A DNA stretch of 64,000 bases from Staphylococcus pettenkoferi (GCF_026659735.1 NZ_JANSKK010000002.1:62001-126000); one strand, 5' to 3'. Shown: positions 1-9,076, numbered from the stretch's first letter. Numbers and translations: made by a program. Notes: generated by a model not told the origin, from the sequence alone.

Positions 1-27
1 CATTCTACTAGGTAGATACCTTCGTGC

Positions 28-837
28 TTATTCAAGCACTGTCTTTAATGCGTGAACAATACCATCCTCATCATTACTTAATGTCGTGCGGTCCGCAACC
101 CTCTTAACCTCATCACGCGCGTTATCCATAGCGATACCTTGACCTGCAACTTCAAGCATTGGTATGTCATTAATACTATCTCCGAAAGCAATAACCTCTG
201 ACATCTCAATACCTAAATCTTGAGCTAAACGTCGTATAGCATTTCCTTTAGAGACTCCTGAAGGAATAAACTCAAGAAAGTAAGGTTTGCTCGTCGTTAA
301 ATCGATCTCATTGTTAAACGTCTCGCCTAACTGTTGTCTAGCAGCAGTTACACGAGCTACGTAGTCTACACCCATCACTTTAGGTACATCCACGGTCACA
401 TCTTCTTTCAAGTCATGCACCTTTCTCATTGGTAAGCCTGTGAGTTCTGATTCTATATTCATATACTCATGCTGTCCTTCATAAACAATTTCTCCATCAA
501 GATAAGTAAGGATAAATAAGTCTTGCGCTCTACAAAAATCAATAATCTCATCAAAATTACCCTTGGAAATAGATGTTGCATCCACTACCTTGCGATCATG
601 ATAGCGCATCGTTTCACTGCCATTGTAGCTAATAATATAACTTTGATGATGAGCTAACTGTAACTGATCAGCAACTTCAAACATACCTTCCGTAGGTCGG
701 CCTGAAGCGAGAACCATATAATAGCCTTGTTGTTGAAGATCTAACAAATATTCTTGTGTAGCCTTTGACAGTGTATGATTTGAGTTTAAAAGTGTATCAT
801 CCATGTCTGAGACAATCATTTTATAACGAGACTGCAT
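28..837 (-). CDS. Cof-type HAD-IIB sugar-phosphatase family hydrolase
   Basis: This 269-residue protein belongs to the Cof/YidA-like HAD-IIB phosphatases, cytosolic Mg-dependent enzymes that act on small phosphorylated metabolites. The N-terminal motif SDMDDTLL supplies the nucleophile and acid/base aspartates (D11, D13). The second motif is ASGRP near residue 45, and GDSINDIPML near residue 216 is the C-terminal metal-binding motif. The length is normal for the family. It starts 27 bases after thrB behind an AAAGGAG site, so it is the last gene of the hom-thrC-thrB operon. The substrate cannot be told from sequence, and a link to threonine synthesis is only suggested by position. Confidence 0.9.
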   Translation of the reverse strand: MQSRYKMIVSDMDDTLLNSNHTLSKATQEYLLDLQQQGYYMVLASGRPTEGMFEVADQLQLAHHQSYIISYNGSETMRYHDRKVVDATSISKGNFDEIIDFCRAQDLFILTYLDGEIVYEGQHEYMNIESELTGLPMRKVHDLKEDVTVDVPKVMGVDYVARVTAARQQLGETFNNEIDLTTSKPYFLEFIPSGVSKGNAIRRLAQDLGIEMSEVIAFGDSINDIPMLEVAGQGIAMDNARDEVKRVADRTTLSNDEDGIVHALKTVLE

Positions 838-864
838 TGACTTAACTCCTTTAACAAATAAATA

Positions 865-1782
865 TCAAGTTGAATAAATGATTTGTTGTTTCACGCCCGC
901 TTCATTAATTGTCACAAGTTCTGATTTACAATTTTTAAATTCTTCTTTCAAAGCTCTGACTAATTCTCCACTTTTTTCTGGTGGGACCATCGTTAGCATT
1001 GTAGGTCCTGCTCCACTAATGACTGTCGCATAAGCTCCATGCATTTTCGCCATCGCTTTAACAGTACGAAATTCAGGAATTAAATGCTGACGATACGGTT
1101 CGTGAAAACCATCTTGTTCCATCATTTTACCAGCAAGTGCATAGTTGTGCTGAATTAATGCACTAATCATCGTGTTACTAATCGCGCTATTACGCACTGC
1201 TTGTTGATGTGTAAGCTGGTCAGGCAAGGCATTACGCGACTCCGTAGTTTGTAGCTCATAAGATGGAATCGTAATTACAATATCTACTTTCGGCGTATCA
1301 ATGTATGAGACGTCTGTTACACGTGTTTCAGGATTATAATAACCTAGCACTAGTCCGCCATAAATCGTTGGCGCAACATTATCAGGATGACCTTCAAATT
1401 CAGTAGCCAGTTGTAACAACTCATATTGAGATAGCTCAATGTCTCCGAAATAATTAGCGATAAAGAGGGCAGCAACAAGCGCTGCGGCTGAAGAACCTAA
1501 TCCTCTCGCTAAGGGAATTTCACTGTGCATCTTAATTTCAAGCGCAGGTAAGGAAACGTTATATCTCTTAGCTACTTGTTGAGCCACTTGATAAATATAG
1601 TGTGTGTCATCTGTTGGTAAACTTTCGATGTGAGGACCAAAATGATGAAATTGCCACTCTGAACCTTCAATTTCTGCGACATCTAAAGTCAAAAATTTAT
1701 TGAGCGCCATCCCAATCGAATCAAATCCTACCCCTAAATTGGCTGTTGAAGCCGGTATTTCTAAATGAAGCTTTCCTGACAT
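865..1782 (-). CDS. thrB: Homoserine kinase
   Basis: Homoserine kinase phosphorylates homoserine with ATP, the step before threonine synthase. The 305-residue protein is a GHMP-family kinase: it has the phosphate-binding loop [17 protein letters not shown] near residues 89-105 and the C-terminal SGAGPT motif near residue 257. The ATG is preceded by AAAGGAG, which lies inside the last codons of thrC; only one base separates the thrC stop from this start, so translation is probably coupled. Cytosolic. The family, the context and the intact motifs leave little doubt. Confidence 0.97.
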   Translation of the reverse strand: MSGKLHLEIPASTANLGVGFDSIGMALNKFLTLDVAEIEGSEWQFHHFGPHIESLPTDDTHYIYQVAQQVAKRYNVSLPALEIKMHSEIPLARGLGSSAAALVAALFIANYFGDIELSQYELLQLATEFEGHPDNVAPTIYGGLVLGYYNPETRVTDVSYIDTPKVDIVITIPSYELQTTESRNALPDQLTHQQAVRNSAISNTMISALIQHNYALAGKMMEQDGFHEPYRQHLIPEFRTVKAMAKMHGAYATVISGAGPTMLTMVPPEKSGELVRALKEEFKNCKSELVTINEAGVKQQIIYST

Positions 1783-1783
1783 A

Positions 1784-2845
1784 TCACAAGACTCCTTTAA
1801 TATAATTTACGATGCTTTCTCGATCATTAGGTAAAGGTTGGATAGGATTATCTAGAAGCGATATCGCAGTATCAGGATCTTTCAGACCGTTACCAGTCAA
1901 CACAGCGACAACGGTCTGACCTTTAGTTAACTTACCTGCACGATGTAATTTAATGAGCCCTGCGATAGACGCATTACTCGCAGGTTCGCTAAATATACCT
2001 TCCTTGCTCGTCATCATTTGATAAGCTTCCAGTATCTCATCATCTGTAACACTATCAATAAGCCCTTGTGATTCTTCTAACGCCTTTGTTGCTTTACTCC
2101 AACTCGCTGGATTACCTATCCGAATGGCAGTGGCTACTGTTTCTGGTTGTTTGACTACCTCATTACGCACTATAGGAGCCGCTCCTTCAGCTTGGAAACC
2201 ATAAAGTGTTGGCAGTGTCGTTTGATTGCGATCATGATACTCTTTAAATCCTTTCCAATATGCTGAAATATTGCCTGCATTGCCTACAGGAATGGCTAAG
2301 ACATCAGGTGCTTGACCTCCGAGTTGTTCGATGACCTCAAACGCCCCTGTTTTTTGTCCTTCTAGACGGTATGGATTCACTGAGTTGACGAGTTCTATAT
2401 CACCATCTTTAGCTATTTCTTGCACAATTTCTAATGCTTCATCAAAGTTACCTTCGATAGATACAATTTCCGCCCCATACATGACAGCTTGAGAGAGCTT
2501 GCCTAAAGCAATCTTCCCTTCAGGAATAACGACGATCGCTTTCAAACCCGCACGAGCCGCATAGGCAGCTGCTGAGGCAGATGTATTGCCTGTGGAAGCG
2601 CAGATGACTACCTTTTTACCTGCTTCTTTCGCTTTCGTCATTGCCATGCACATGCCACGATCTTTGAAAGAGCCAGTAGGATTTGCCCCCTCATATTTTA
2701 CATAAAGATTGATATCAAGCTCTTTCGACAATGTTTCACAATATATTAAAGGTGTATGTCCTTCATTCAAAGTGACTATCGGTGTATGATCTTCTACTGG
2801 TAAAAAGTTTTTATATTCTTTAACTAAGCCTTGCCATTTGTCCAT
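1784..2845 (-). CDS. thrC: Threonine synthase
   Basis: Threonine synthase converts O-phosphohomoserine to threonine using pyridoxal phosphate. The 353-residue protein has the PLP-lysine motif GSFKDRGM with the Schiff-base lysine at K61, and the phosphate-binding region [18 protein letters not shown] just after residue 80. It is the short bacterial form of the fold-type II family. It starts five bases after the hom stop behind GAAGGAG, and overlaps the thrB ribosome binding site at its end, so the three genes form one tight operon. Confidence 0.97.
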   Translation of the reverse strand: MDKWQGLVKEYKNFLPVEDHTPIVTLNEGHTPLIYCETLSKELDINLYVKYEGANPTGSFKDRGMCMAMTKAKEAGKKVVICASTGNTSASAAAYAARAGLKAIVVIPEGKIALGKLSQAVMYGAEIVSIEGNFDEALEIVQEIAKDGDIELVNSVNPYRLEGQKTGAFEVIEQLGGQAPDVLAIPVGNAGNISAYWKGFKEYHDRNQTTLPTLYGFQAEGAAPIVRNEVVKQPETVATAIRIGNPASWSKATKALEESQGLIDSVTDDEILEAYQMMTSKEGIFSEPASNASIAGLIKLHRAGKLTKGQTVVAVLTGNGLKDPDTAISLLDNPIQPLPNDRESIVNYIKGVL

Positions 2846-2850
2846 AATAA

Positions 2851-4131
2851 TTAAACTCCTTCTACTGGATAGATTTTTTCAATCTCATATCCTTTAGTTG
2901 ATAAAATATTCTCAGGTGCCTCGTCTATTCCTACAACGAGTACTGCTACTGTTTCGTCATCTCTATTAACTAACTTTAAAGATTTATGAAACGGTAAATC
3001 TTGCTTGAGTGACTTCTCTAACTGGTCGATATCTTGCTTTGTATTGTTTAATACGACATAGAAACTTTCTTTCTCTTTGAGTGTCACTGGAGAATCGCTT
3101 TCAATCATCTCTTTCGTTTCTTCTGTCTTCAATTCAAAGTGAGGAGGCAATGTGTGTAATTTAGATTCAAATAGTAACGCCACATTAAGTAAATCACTCA
3201 CTACCGCACTTCCTGTCGCTAAACTGCCAGCGCCTTTGCCATAAAACATTGTTTCACCAACCGCATCTCCAATGACGTAAATTGCATTATACTCATCCTC
3301 TACAGCAGCAAGTTGATGTGTATTGTGAATTAAAGTAGGTTCAACAGAACTTGTTACTTTACCATTAGCGTAAGTACCCTTACCTATAAGCTTGATCTTG
3401 AAATCTAATGCTTCAGCTGCTTGAATATCACCGATTGAGACTTCGCTAATGCCTCTACAAGTCACATCTTTAAGATTTATGACCTGATTAAATGATAGAT
3501 AAGATGTAATTACAACCTTACGAGCTGCGTCAATTCCTTCAACATCATCAGTTGGATCACTTTCAGCAAATCCTAATTCTTGTGCTTCTGATAAAGCTTC
3601 GTCAAAAGATGCGCGATCTCTCGTCATCTTACTGAGAATATAGTTTGATGTACCGTTAAAGATTCCCATAAATTTACTTATATTATTCGCATTTAAACCA
3701 TTATTAATAGCATTTACAATAGGTATACCCCCCGCTACGCTGGCTTCAAATTTAAGTGCAACACCTTGCTGTTCTGCTAAATCTTCTAGCTCTTTCAAAT
3801 GAATAGCAAGTAAGTCTTTATTAGCAGTAATGACGTGCTTACCATTTTGAATGAGCTGCTTTAACCAATCTACGGTTGGACTCACATTTCCCATTACTTC
3901 AATGACGATATCAATACTGTCATCTTCGATAATATCTTCAATATCATCTGTTAATTCATACCGTGCAGTACTGATCGGTCTTGATTTATTAACGTCTCTG
4001 ACTAGAATTTTTTTAATATTTAAGTCCTTGTTCATCGTATCTTTAATTTGTTGATGGTTCTCCTCGATAATTTTTACAACACCTGAACCCACAGTGCCTA
4101 GTCCTAGAATCGCTAAGTTCAATTCTTTCAT
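2851..4131 (-). CDS. hom: Homoserine dehydrogenase
   Basis: Homoserine dehydrogenase reduces aspartate semialdehyde to homoserine with NAD(P)H, committing carbon to threonine and methionine. The chosen start (426 residues) gives [18 protein letters not shown] with the Rossmann GxGxxG at residues 10-15; a GGGAGG site lies about 10 bases upstream, while the longer frame to 4170 has no such site and adds 13 unlikely residues. The catalytic domain fills the middle ([19 protein letters not shown]), and a C-terminal ACT domain (about residues 345-420) is the usual place for threonine feedback inhibition. First gene of the thr operon. Confidence 0.96.
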   Translation of the reverse strand: MKELNLAILGLGTVGSGVVKIIEENHQQIKDTMNKDLNIKKILVRDVNKSRPISTARYELTDDIEDIIEDDSIDIVIEVMGNVSPTVDWLKQLIQNGKHVITANKDLLAIHLKELEDLAEQQGVALKFEASVAGGIPIVNAINNGLNANNISKFMGIFNGTSNYILSKMTRDRASFDEALSEAQELGFAESDPTDDVEGIDAARKVVITSYLSFNQVINLKDVTCRGISEVSIGDIQAAEALDFKIKLIGKGTYANGKVTSSVEPTLIHNTHQLAAVEDEYNAIYVIGDAVGETMFYGKGAGSLATGSAVVSDLLNVALLFESKLHTLPPHFELKTEETKEMIESDSPVTLKEKESFYVVLNNTKQDIDQLEKSLKQDLPFHKSLKLVNRDDETVAVLVVGIDEAPENILSTKGYEIEKIYPVEGV

Positions 4132-4185
4132 ACTATGTAACCTCCCATGTCGTTTTTGTATAAAATACAATTGTCCTATTGAGAA

Positions 4186-4207
4186 ATACTATAATATGGT
4201 ATAGTAT
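4186..4207. promoter_or_regulatory. Inverted repeat over the hom -10 box (putative operator)
   Basis: Two perfect 8-base arms, ATACTATA (4186-4193) and TATAGTAT (4200-4207), flank a 6-base centre ATATGG. The repeat covers the hom -10 box and probable start site, the position expected of a repressor operator. AT-rich promoter sequence can form such a palindrome by chance, so the operator role is inference. Confidence 0.4.
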
Positions 4208-4231
4208 AAATTCATCTCTAATTTTTGTAAA
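4203..4231 (-). promoter_or_regulatory. Sigma-A promoter of the hom-thrCB operon
   Basis: On the minus strand a TTTACA -35 box (4226-4231) and a TATACT -10 box (4203-4208) are separated by exactly 17 bases. This predicts a transcript beginning near 4196 with a leader of about 65 bases before the hom start codon. The -10 box is overlapped by a perfect inverted repeat. Confidence 0.65.
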
Positions 4232-4286
4232 GTTCTAAATTTTTAACTCATTTTGCTTTTTTAGTAAAAGAATGAACAGTAGAGTT

Positions 4287-4301
4287 AAATTTCAGAATAT
4301 T
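4287..4301 (+). promoter_or_regulatory. CodY-like box in the lysC leader
   Basis: AAATTTCAGAATATT differs at two of 15 positions from the CodY consensus AATTTTCWGAAAATT. It ends 17 bases before the lysC start, so CodY bound here would block transcription or its elongation when branched-chain amino acids and GTP are plentiful. CodY control of aspartate-family amino acid genes is known in staphylococci. Confidence 0.55.
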
Positions 4302-4318
4302 GGAAAGGTTGTCTTATT

Positions 4319-5674
4319 ATGAAGGTAGTTAAATTTGGTGGTAGTTCTGTTGCTAGTGCGCAACAAATTAACAAAGTACTTAATATTTTCAACTCAGATG
4401 ATGAAAGACGCATTATGATTGTCTCTGCTCCGGGCAAACGATATCCTGAGGACACGAAAACTACCGATCTTATTTTACAATTATTTGAAAAAGTTATTGA
4501 TGAGTTAGATTATCAGCAACAATTTGATCAAGTCATCGAACGTTATAACGATATTATTAACCACTTAGAAATGGACACTCATTTATTGGAAACATTCGTT
4601 AACACTTTAAACGCTTATACACAACAATATAAACATGAGCATGCGCGCTTGTTAGATGCTCTATTATCATGTGGTGAAGATTTCAACGCTCAACTCATCG
4701 CAGCATATAATACAAGTCGTGGTGTACCAACACGGTATGTTTCGCCTATGGAAGCAGGTATACGTGTAACTGATCAACCGCATAATGCTCAAATACTAGA
4801 AGCGGCCTATGCTCAACTATTTAAGTTAAGAGATTATGAAGAAAAATTAATTATTCCAGGATTCTTTGGCGTCTCTAAACAAGATCATATCGTTACATTC
4901 CCTAGAGGAGGTTCAGATATTACGGGTGCGATTGTAGCACGTGGTGTTGAAGCCGACCTTTATGAAAACTTCACTGACGTATCTGGTATCTATCGCGCAA
5001 ATCCTGCAATCGTTCATGCACCTGAAATAATAGATGAAATTACATATGGCGAAATGCGTGAACTTTCGTATGCAGGTTTCAATGTGTTTCATGATGAAGC
5101 ACTTCAACCCTTGTATAAACATCGTATTCCTGTCGTTATTAAAAATACGAATCGCCCCGAAGATCCAGGAACACGTATTGTACATGACCGTAATATTGAT
5201 GCACGTACAGTGGTCAGTGGTATTAGTTGTGACAAACATTTTACGGTCTTACACATCAAAAAATATTTAATGAATAGACAAGTAGGGTTTGCTAGAAAAA
5301 TACTAGGTATACTTGAAGATCATGATATTTCATTCGACCATATGCCGTCTGGTATTGATAGTGTCAGTATTATTATGAGAAGTGATCAAATTAAACATTG
5401 CGAAAACGAAGTACTTACTGCTATTAGAAAGCACTGTGATGTAGATGAATTAAGTATCGATCATGACTTAGCAATATTAATGGTAGTCGGTGAAGGTATG
5501 CATCGGATTGTAGGCACAGCGAATCAAATTACAACAGCCTTAGCTCAAGCAAATATTAATTTAAAAATGATCAACCAAGGTGCTTCGGAACTTTCCATGA
5601 TGTTTGGACTAGATCTAGAAGATTCAGAGAAAGCAGTACAAGTGATCTACGACCAAGTCTACGTTAATAAATGA
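4319..5674 (+). CDS. lysC: Aspartokinase
   Basis: Aspartokinase phosphorylates aspartate, the entry step to lysine, threonine and methionine. The 451-residue protein is the long single-chain type (YclM/LysC-III like): kinase motif KFGGSS at residues 5-10, the nucleotide/aspartate motif FPRGGSDITGAIVARG near residue 195, then two ACT domains from about residue 310 for feedback control. GGAAAGG at 4302-4308 places the ATG. It is transcribed divergently from hom, which does the third step of the same pathway. Which amino acid inhibits it cannot be read from the sequence. Confidence 0.95.
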   Translation: MKVVKFGGSSVASAQQINKVLNIFNSDDERRIMIVSAPGKRYPEDTKTTDLILQLFEKVIDELDYQQQFDQVIERYNDIINHLEMDTHLLETFVNTLNAYTQQYKHEHARLLDALLSCGEDFNAQLIAAYNTSRGVPTRYVSPMEAGIRVTDQPHNAQILEAAYAQLFKLRDYEEKLIIPGFFGVSKQDHIVTFPRGGSDITGAIVARGVEADLYENFTDVSGIYRANPAIVHAPEIIDEITYGEMRELSYAGFNVFHDEALQPLYKHRIPVVIKNTNRPEDPGTRIVHDRNIDARTVVSGISCDKHFTVLHIKKYLMNRQVGFARKILGILEDHDISFDHMPSGIDSVSIIMRSDQIKHCENEVLTAIRKHCDVDELSIDHDLAILMVVGEGMHRIVGTANQITTALAQANINLKMINQGASELSMMFGLDLEDSEKAVQVIYDQVYVNK

Positions 5675-5732
5675 TAAAGAAACTAAGAGATGTTACGATG
5701 TTCACTCTTAAAATGATATGCATCAATAAAAT

Positions 5733-5769
5733 CACCTTCGCTGACAGTTGATTACTGTTCACGAAGGTG
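5733..5769. terminator. Hairpin between lysC and the convergent gene
   Basis: CACCTTCG (5733-5740) pairs perfectly with CGAAGGTG (5762-5769), with an inner ACAGT/ACTGT stem. It sits directly after the stop codon of the minus-strand gene. The T-rich tract is better on the minus side, but the hairpin lies between two convergent genes and may serve both. Confidence 0.6.
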
Positions 5770-5770
5770 T

Positions 5771-6364
5771 CTACATCGCATTCTTTTCAGATATTAACGC
5801 CTGGTGAATTCTTTCGTCTCCAACGACAACTCTTAAAAGCACAAACTGATAATAACTTAAGGCGTCTATCACTTTCTTATAATTTGGTAATTGATGATAA
5901 TCAATTGGATCAAGAAGTTCATACATGAGTACTATTTCAGGCTTGATATAATCAACATCCCAAGTTATGGAATGGAAGTAGATGTGTTTTTCAGGAAAGC
6001 GAATATTATGATCGAGGCGGAATAACCATTCTTCGTTGATTGTGTCATAAACGAGCACAGTGAGAATCATCTCGTCGTTAAGAAATACATTAGCATGTGT
6101 AATCGTGTTAAATGTCGTTTCACGAAGGCTTGTGCTTACCTTTGTATCATCATGAAACTCAATGACATATTGATTGGGTATGTATTTAATTACTTCAGTA
6201 AAATACTTACGGTTCACACTAATATCGACTTTATCTGCTATGTTAAAACTATCATTTAAAAATAATTGCTTTGCTACTTCACCATTAAATTTAAACAACT
6301 CTTTGCATTGTTCAAGCAAAGCATTGACGAGCGGTTGAGCGTTACCTAGTTCTTTATTCGACAA
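5771..6364 (-). CDS. Conserved hypothetical protein, possibly nucleotidyltransferase-like
   Basis: I do not recognise this 197-residue protein with certainty. The start is set at a TTG (6362-6364) five bases after a strong GGAGGTG site; the open frame continues to 6430 but has no such site there. No signal peptide or membrane segment is evident. The C-terminal half (FPEKHIYFHSITWDVDYIKP, then EIVLMYELL and a run of 35 helical residues) resembles the region of aminoglycoside/lincosamide-type nucleotidyltransferases that reads YL.PEIVLLFKA. A catalytic GSxxxD motif is not visible, so it is either a degenerate member or unrelated. It is followed by a hairpin and shares orientation with the next gene upstream. 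Confidence 0.7.
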   Translation of the reverse strand: MSNKELGNAQPLVNALLEQCKELFKFNGEVAKQLFLNDSFNIADKVDISVNRKYFTEVIKYIPNQYVIEFHDDTKVSTSLRETTFNTITHANVFLNDEMILTVLVYDTINEEWLFRLDHNIRFPEKHIYFHSITWDVDYIKPEIVLMYELLDPIDYHQLPNYKKVIDALSYYQFVLLRVVVGDERIHQALISEKNAM

Positions 6365-6481
6365 ATCTTCACCTCCAAAGAAAGCGTTTCCATAAACTCT
6401 ATTATAAACCACATCACAACTGAATAGCAATGACTCTGATATTACAAAACTATAACTTTCTTTGGGTAATTATTAACATGC

Positions 6482-6937
6482 TTAATTATTTAAATTCATA
6501 ATATAACTATAGTTGTCCATTGATGAGATTAAGTTAGGAAAATTAACAAGTACAGTTTGACGAGACTGTCTAAGTAATTGTTGTTGAAGAGCAGCTATAT
6601 CACTGTCTGTTTGGTATAAAGCATCTTTATATAGATAAGGTACATTGCAAAAATAATAATCGATTAAATAATGTTGAAATGTTGTTCCAACTTCATCTCC
6701 CACTAACCGATGTTGAGATCGCTCCACTCTCGCATTGGAAAAAATGATATTGTGGTTGGTGTTTTTAACGGTATGACTGATGACGTCGGTAGAAAAAGTA
6801 ATTACAGAAATCTTTTTATTTTGTTGCTCTAAATGATCAATTATGGCTAAACTAAGTGGATGATCATCGAATGCAATTACCGAGCTATCGGATATTAAAT
6901 TTGTAAGTTGGTTCATATTTCTTTCGCCTATAATCAC
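6482..6937 (-). CDS. DeoR-type sensor-domain protein lacking a DNA-binding domain
   Basis: A 151-residue protein starting at GTG (6935-6937), seven bases after GAGGTG. The layout matches the C-terminal effector domain of DeoR-family sugar regulators: an opening stretch ISDSSVIAFDDHPLSLAIIDHL where DeoR proteins read I.dg..I.lD.GTT...a..L, then VITFST where they read VVTNS, then SQHRLVGDEVGTTFQHYLIDYYF in the place of GG.l....a.vG..a...l....., and QSRQTVLV near the end. There is no helix-turn-helix. The phosphate-binding residues are poorly kept, so ligand binding is doubtful. Membership is by pattern recognition only. Confidence 0.7.
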   Translation of the reverse strand: MIIGERNMNQLTNLISDSSVIAFDDHPLSLAIIDHLEQQNKKISVITFSTDVISHTVKNTNHNIIFSNARVERSQHRLVGDEVGTTFQHYLIDYYFCNVPYLYKDALYQTDSDIAALQQQLLRQSRQTVLVNFPNLISSMDNYSYIMNLNN

Positions 6938-7214
6938 AGTTGAGCACCTCGTTATTTTTTATATAAGTAGTGAATGGCAACAATACTATCAAATTGATGT
7001 CAGTATAACATGTCAAATTGGTCAAACTTAAATTAATAGTCACCTTCAATTCATAATGATTGATTGAAAATATTTTCTTTTAGATATTTATGATATGATA
7101 TAATTTAACCAATTCAATATGAAATTATTTAGCGTATTACGTATAGGATTCTACCTATCAATTCGTTTAAACTGACTCGACATACGAATACATAAACTAA
7201 AATAGAAAAGTAGG

Positions 7215-8084
7215 ATGGTAATTATGTTTGTAATTTATATTCTTATCATTGTCATTATATTTCTTATCGTGGCACATATCATTAATCACCGTGCCATGCA
7301 AAGTAAACTTGATTCTGAGCGTTATGCCAAAGATCAAGTGATTCGCAAGATGAGTACAATCAAACAAGAGAATACGCAGTTAAAAAATCAAATACTCAAT
7401 ATCGATGCGAATAAGGATACCTATCATCATGGTATACGCAAAGCACGACAAGATTTGCACGAAATTCTAGCTAAATATAAAGATCATGGGCAAATTCAAT
7501 ACTATGAGATCTTACCTACTAGTAATTTAGCAGTTAAGCATCCATTATTTGAATATGCGCGTACCTTCGATTATATCGTTATTACGGATAAAGGTATTTT
7601 TAATATCGATGTGAAGAACTGGAAACAAAAAACGTTTTACCACTTCACTGTCGACCCTAATAAAGCGCATTTAGATGCGTCTAAGTCTACTGACGATGTC
7701 GTCGGCCATTATATTGCAAATGAATTTCACAGTCAGTTTCAGTCTACAAGACCTACAACGTATACATTTATTGAACGTATTAGAAATAATTCCATCGTCT
7801 ATGACTTCTATCAACATGATCCGTTTGAACGTGCAGCTGTGAATGCCAAAGTGATTGAAGAAAGAATTGAGCAGAAGCTTAATCAATTTGTACCATGCAT
7901 TGGCTTGGTTTACTTTACAGATGGTAGTGTCAATATCATTGATGGTCCGGCTACGCGAGAACAATATGCAGATACCGTATCTTCTAAAAGCTCTTTACGA
8001 GAAATGATTGGTGAAACGATATCTAAAAATAAAAATTCACTATCTCAAGAACAGTTCACTCGTCTCGTTGAAAAATTAAATTAA
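7215..8084 (+). CDS. Membrane-anchored NERD (nuclease-related domain) protein
   Basis: A 289-residue protein with one N-terminal membrane helix (about residues 4-24), a charged coiled-coil-like stretch (residues 25-85) and a NERD domain (about 95-200). The NERD core FDYIVITDKGIF...IDVKN (residues 118-135) keeps the aspartate and the D-x-K of the restriction-endonuclease-like fold, so the active site may be intact. NERD proteins are of poorly known function, with nuclease activity proposed from the fold. The start could also be the ATG at 7224. It converges on the thermonuclease gene, separated by a terminator. The membrane anchor suggests the domain faces the cytoplasm. Confidence 0.88.
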   Translation: MVIMFVIYILIIVIIFLIVAHIINHRAMQSKLDSERYAKDQVIRKMSTIKQENTQLKNQILNIDANKDTYHHGIRKARQDLHEILAKYKDHGQIQYYEILPTSNLAVKHPLFEYARTFDYIVITDKGIFNIDVKNWKQKTFYHFTVDPNKAHLDASKSTDDVVGHYIANEFHSQFQSTRPTTYTFIERIRNNSIVYDFYQHDPFERAAVNAKVIEERIEQKLNQFVPCIGLVYFTDGSVNIIDGPATREQYADTVSSKSSLREMIGETISKNKNSLSQEQFTRLVEKLN

Positions 8085-8107
8085 TATAAAAGTTGTACGC
8101 ATACGTT

Positions 8108-8146
8108 AAGCCCTTATATCTTACTTATCACGGTATAAGGGCTTTT
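8108..8146 (+). terminator. Intrinsic terminator after the NERD gene
   Basis: AAGCCCTTATA (8108-8118) pairs perfectly with TATAAGGGCTT (8134-8144) and is followed by TT on the plus strand, giving a run of four T. It closes the NERD transcript and may also stop reading from the convergent nuclease gene. Confidence 0.85.
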
Positions 8147-8176
8147 AATAATGTCATTTACCTACTAACGATTGAT

Positions 8177-8704
8177 TTAACTCCAAATATTACGATGTTC
8201 TTTCTTAGCTTGTCGCTCAGCGCGTTTAAAGACATCTCGGTACTTCCCATTAGGCGCAAAGTACTTCTCTCTTGCTAAGCCTTTCTCAACCAACTCTTTA
8301 TTGAACATCGTGTGTTGATCTAACCATACATACGCAAGCGTACGACCATAGCGATCTTCGCGCTCTTTATCATATTCAAGATAAACATCTTGTTGATTTA
8401 AATGCTTCTTACTATAGTTTGAAGCTTCCTTCCCATATGGCTGTACTGGCGTGTTAGGTTTAACAGTTTCAGGTGTATCCATCCCTATCAAACGTACTTT
8501 GAGCTTTTTGTGATGCGCATCACGTGCCACAAAGGTATCTCCATCAACTACGCGCTCTACATGTACTTTCTCTGTATTCTCAGGCGCTTTACTATCTGAT
8601 CCACTTTGTTTAAAAGGTCCAGTGTGGTTTATATATTGAAAAGCCAAAACACCTACAACTATAATAGCTATAATGATGAGCGTAAGTCCTTTCTTCGATT
8701 TCAT
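8177..8704 (-). CDS. nuc2: Thermonuclease, membrane-anchored (Nuc2-type)
   Basis: A staphylococcal-nuclease (SNc) domain protein of 175 residues that cleaves DNA and RNA with calcium. The catalytic set is present: DGDTF, the arginine of KVRLIG, the aspartate and glutamate of MDTPET, and the arginine of EDRYGRTLAYV. The N-terminus is a single hydrophobic helix (residues 4-25) after a short KSKK, with no signal peptidase site obvious, so the enzyme is most likely tethered on the outer face of the membrane. This matches S. aureus Nuc2 rather than secreted Nuc1, as does the location next to lysC. The ATG follows GAGGGTGA. Confidence 0.92.
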   Translation of the reverse strand: MKSKKGLTLIIIAIIVVGVLAFQYINHTGPFKQSGSDSKAPENTEKVHVERVVDGDTFVARDAHHKKLKVRLIGMDTPETVKPNTPVQPYGKEASNYSKKHLNQQDVYLEYDKEREDRYGRTLAYVWLDQHTMFNKELVEKGLAREKYFAPNGKYRDVFKRAERQAKKEHRNIWS

Positions 8705-8820
8705 TAAGTCACCCTCTTAAAATGATATACCGCTTTATCTTAATGAATATCACGGACAACGTCAATATTGAGAAAGTTAAAAAGCGATGGTTAAGAACCT
8801 TTAGTTATTTAATATCTGCA

Positions 8821-8829
8821 TGCTATAAT
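8821..8829 (+). promoter_or_regulatory. Extended -10 promoter of the small membrane protein gene
   Basis: TGCTATAAT is a perfect extended -10 element (TGnTATAAT) 24 bases before the chosen GTG start at 8853. The -35 region is weak (TTAGTT at 8801-8806, 17 bases upstream), as is common with extended -10 promoters. Confidence 0.55.
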
Positions 8830-8852
8830 AATTGATGATTGGAGTGAACATT

Positions 8853-9056
8853 GTGAGCATAGGTAAAGAAAATTTAATTACTTTAATAGCCGTAATTGTG
8901 GCTATTATTATTGGCGTTATTCTACAAGTCTCGTTCAATCTACCAATGATTGTTTCTGCGGTTATCGCAATTTTTCTAGGTATTTTAGTCGGCTTTATCG
9001 TTCAAGTTATTTCTCTTATCGTATCTAAGCGAAATAAAAAGAAACGTCATAATTAA
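8853..9056 (+). CDS. Small two-helix membrane protein
   Basis: A 67-residue protein of unknown function. The start is put at GTG 8853, six bases after GGAGTG (8841-8846); the frame is open seven codons further upstream but without a ribosome binding site. Two hydrophobic helices (about residues 7-25 and 31-56) are joined by a short FNLP turn, and the protein ends in a very basic tail (KRNKKKRHN) that should stay in the cytoplasm. It has its own promoter and terminator and so is a single-gene unit. I do not recognise a family; staphylococci carry many such lineage-specific small membrane proteins. Confidence 0.75.
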   Translation: MSIGKENLITLIAVIVAIIIGVILQVSFNLPMIVSAVIAIFLGILVGFIVQVISLIVSKRNKKKRHN

Positions 9057-9076
9057 ATCGTTAATGTTATTCATCG

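Noticed and set aside
4132..4318. T-box or lysine riboswitch before hom or lysC
   Set aside because: The spacer is too short and contains neither the T-box AGGGTGGNACCGCG motif nor a lysine aptamer-like set of stems.
8093..8278. Plus-strand frame of 61 codons after the NERD gene
   Set aside because: It crosses the NERD terminator and the 3' end of the thermonuclease gene and has no binding site.
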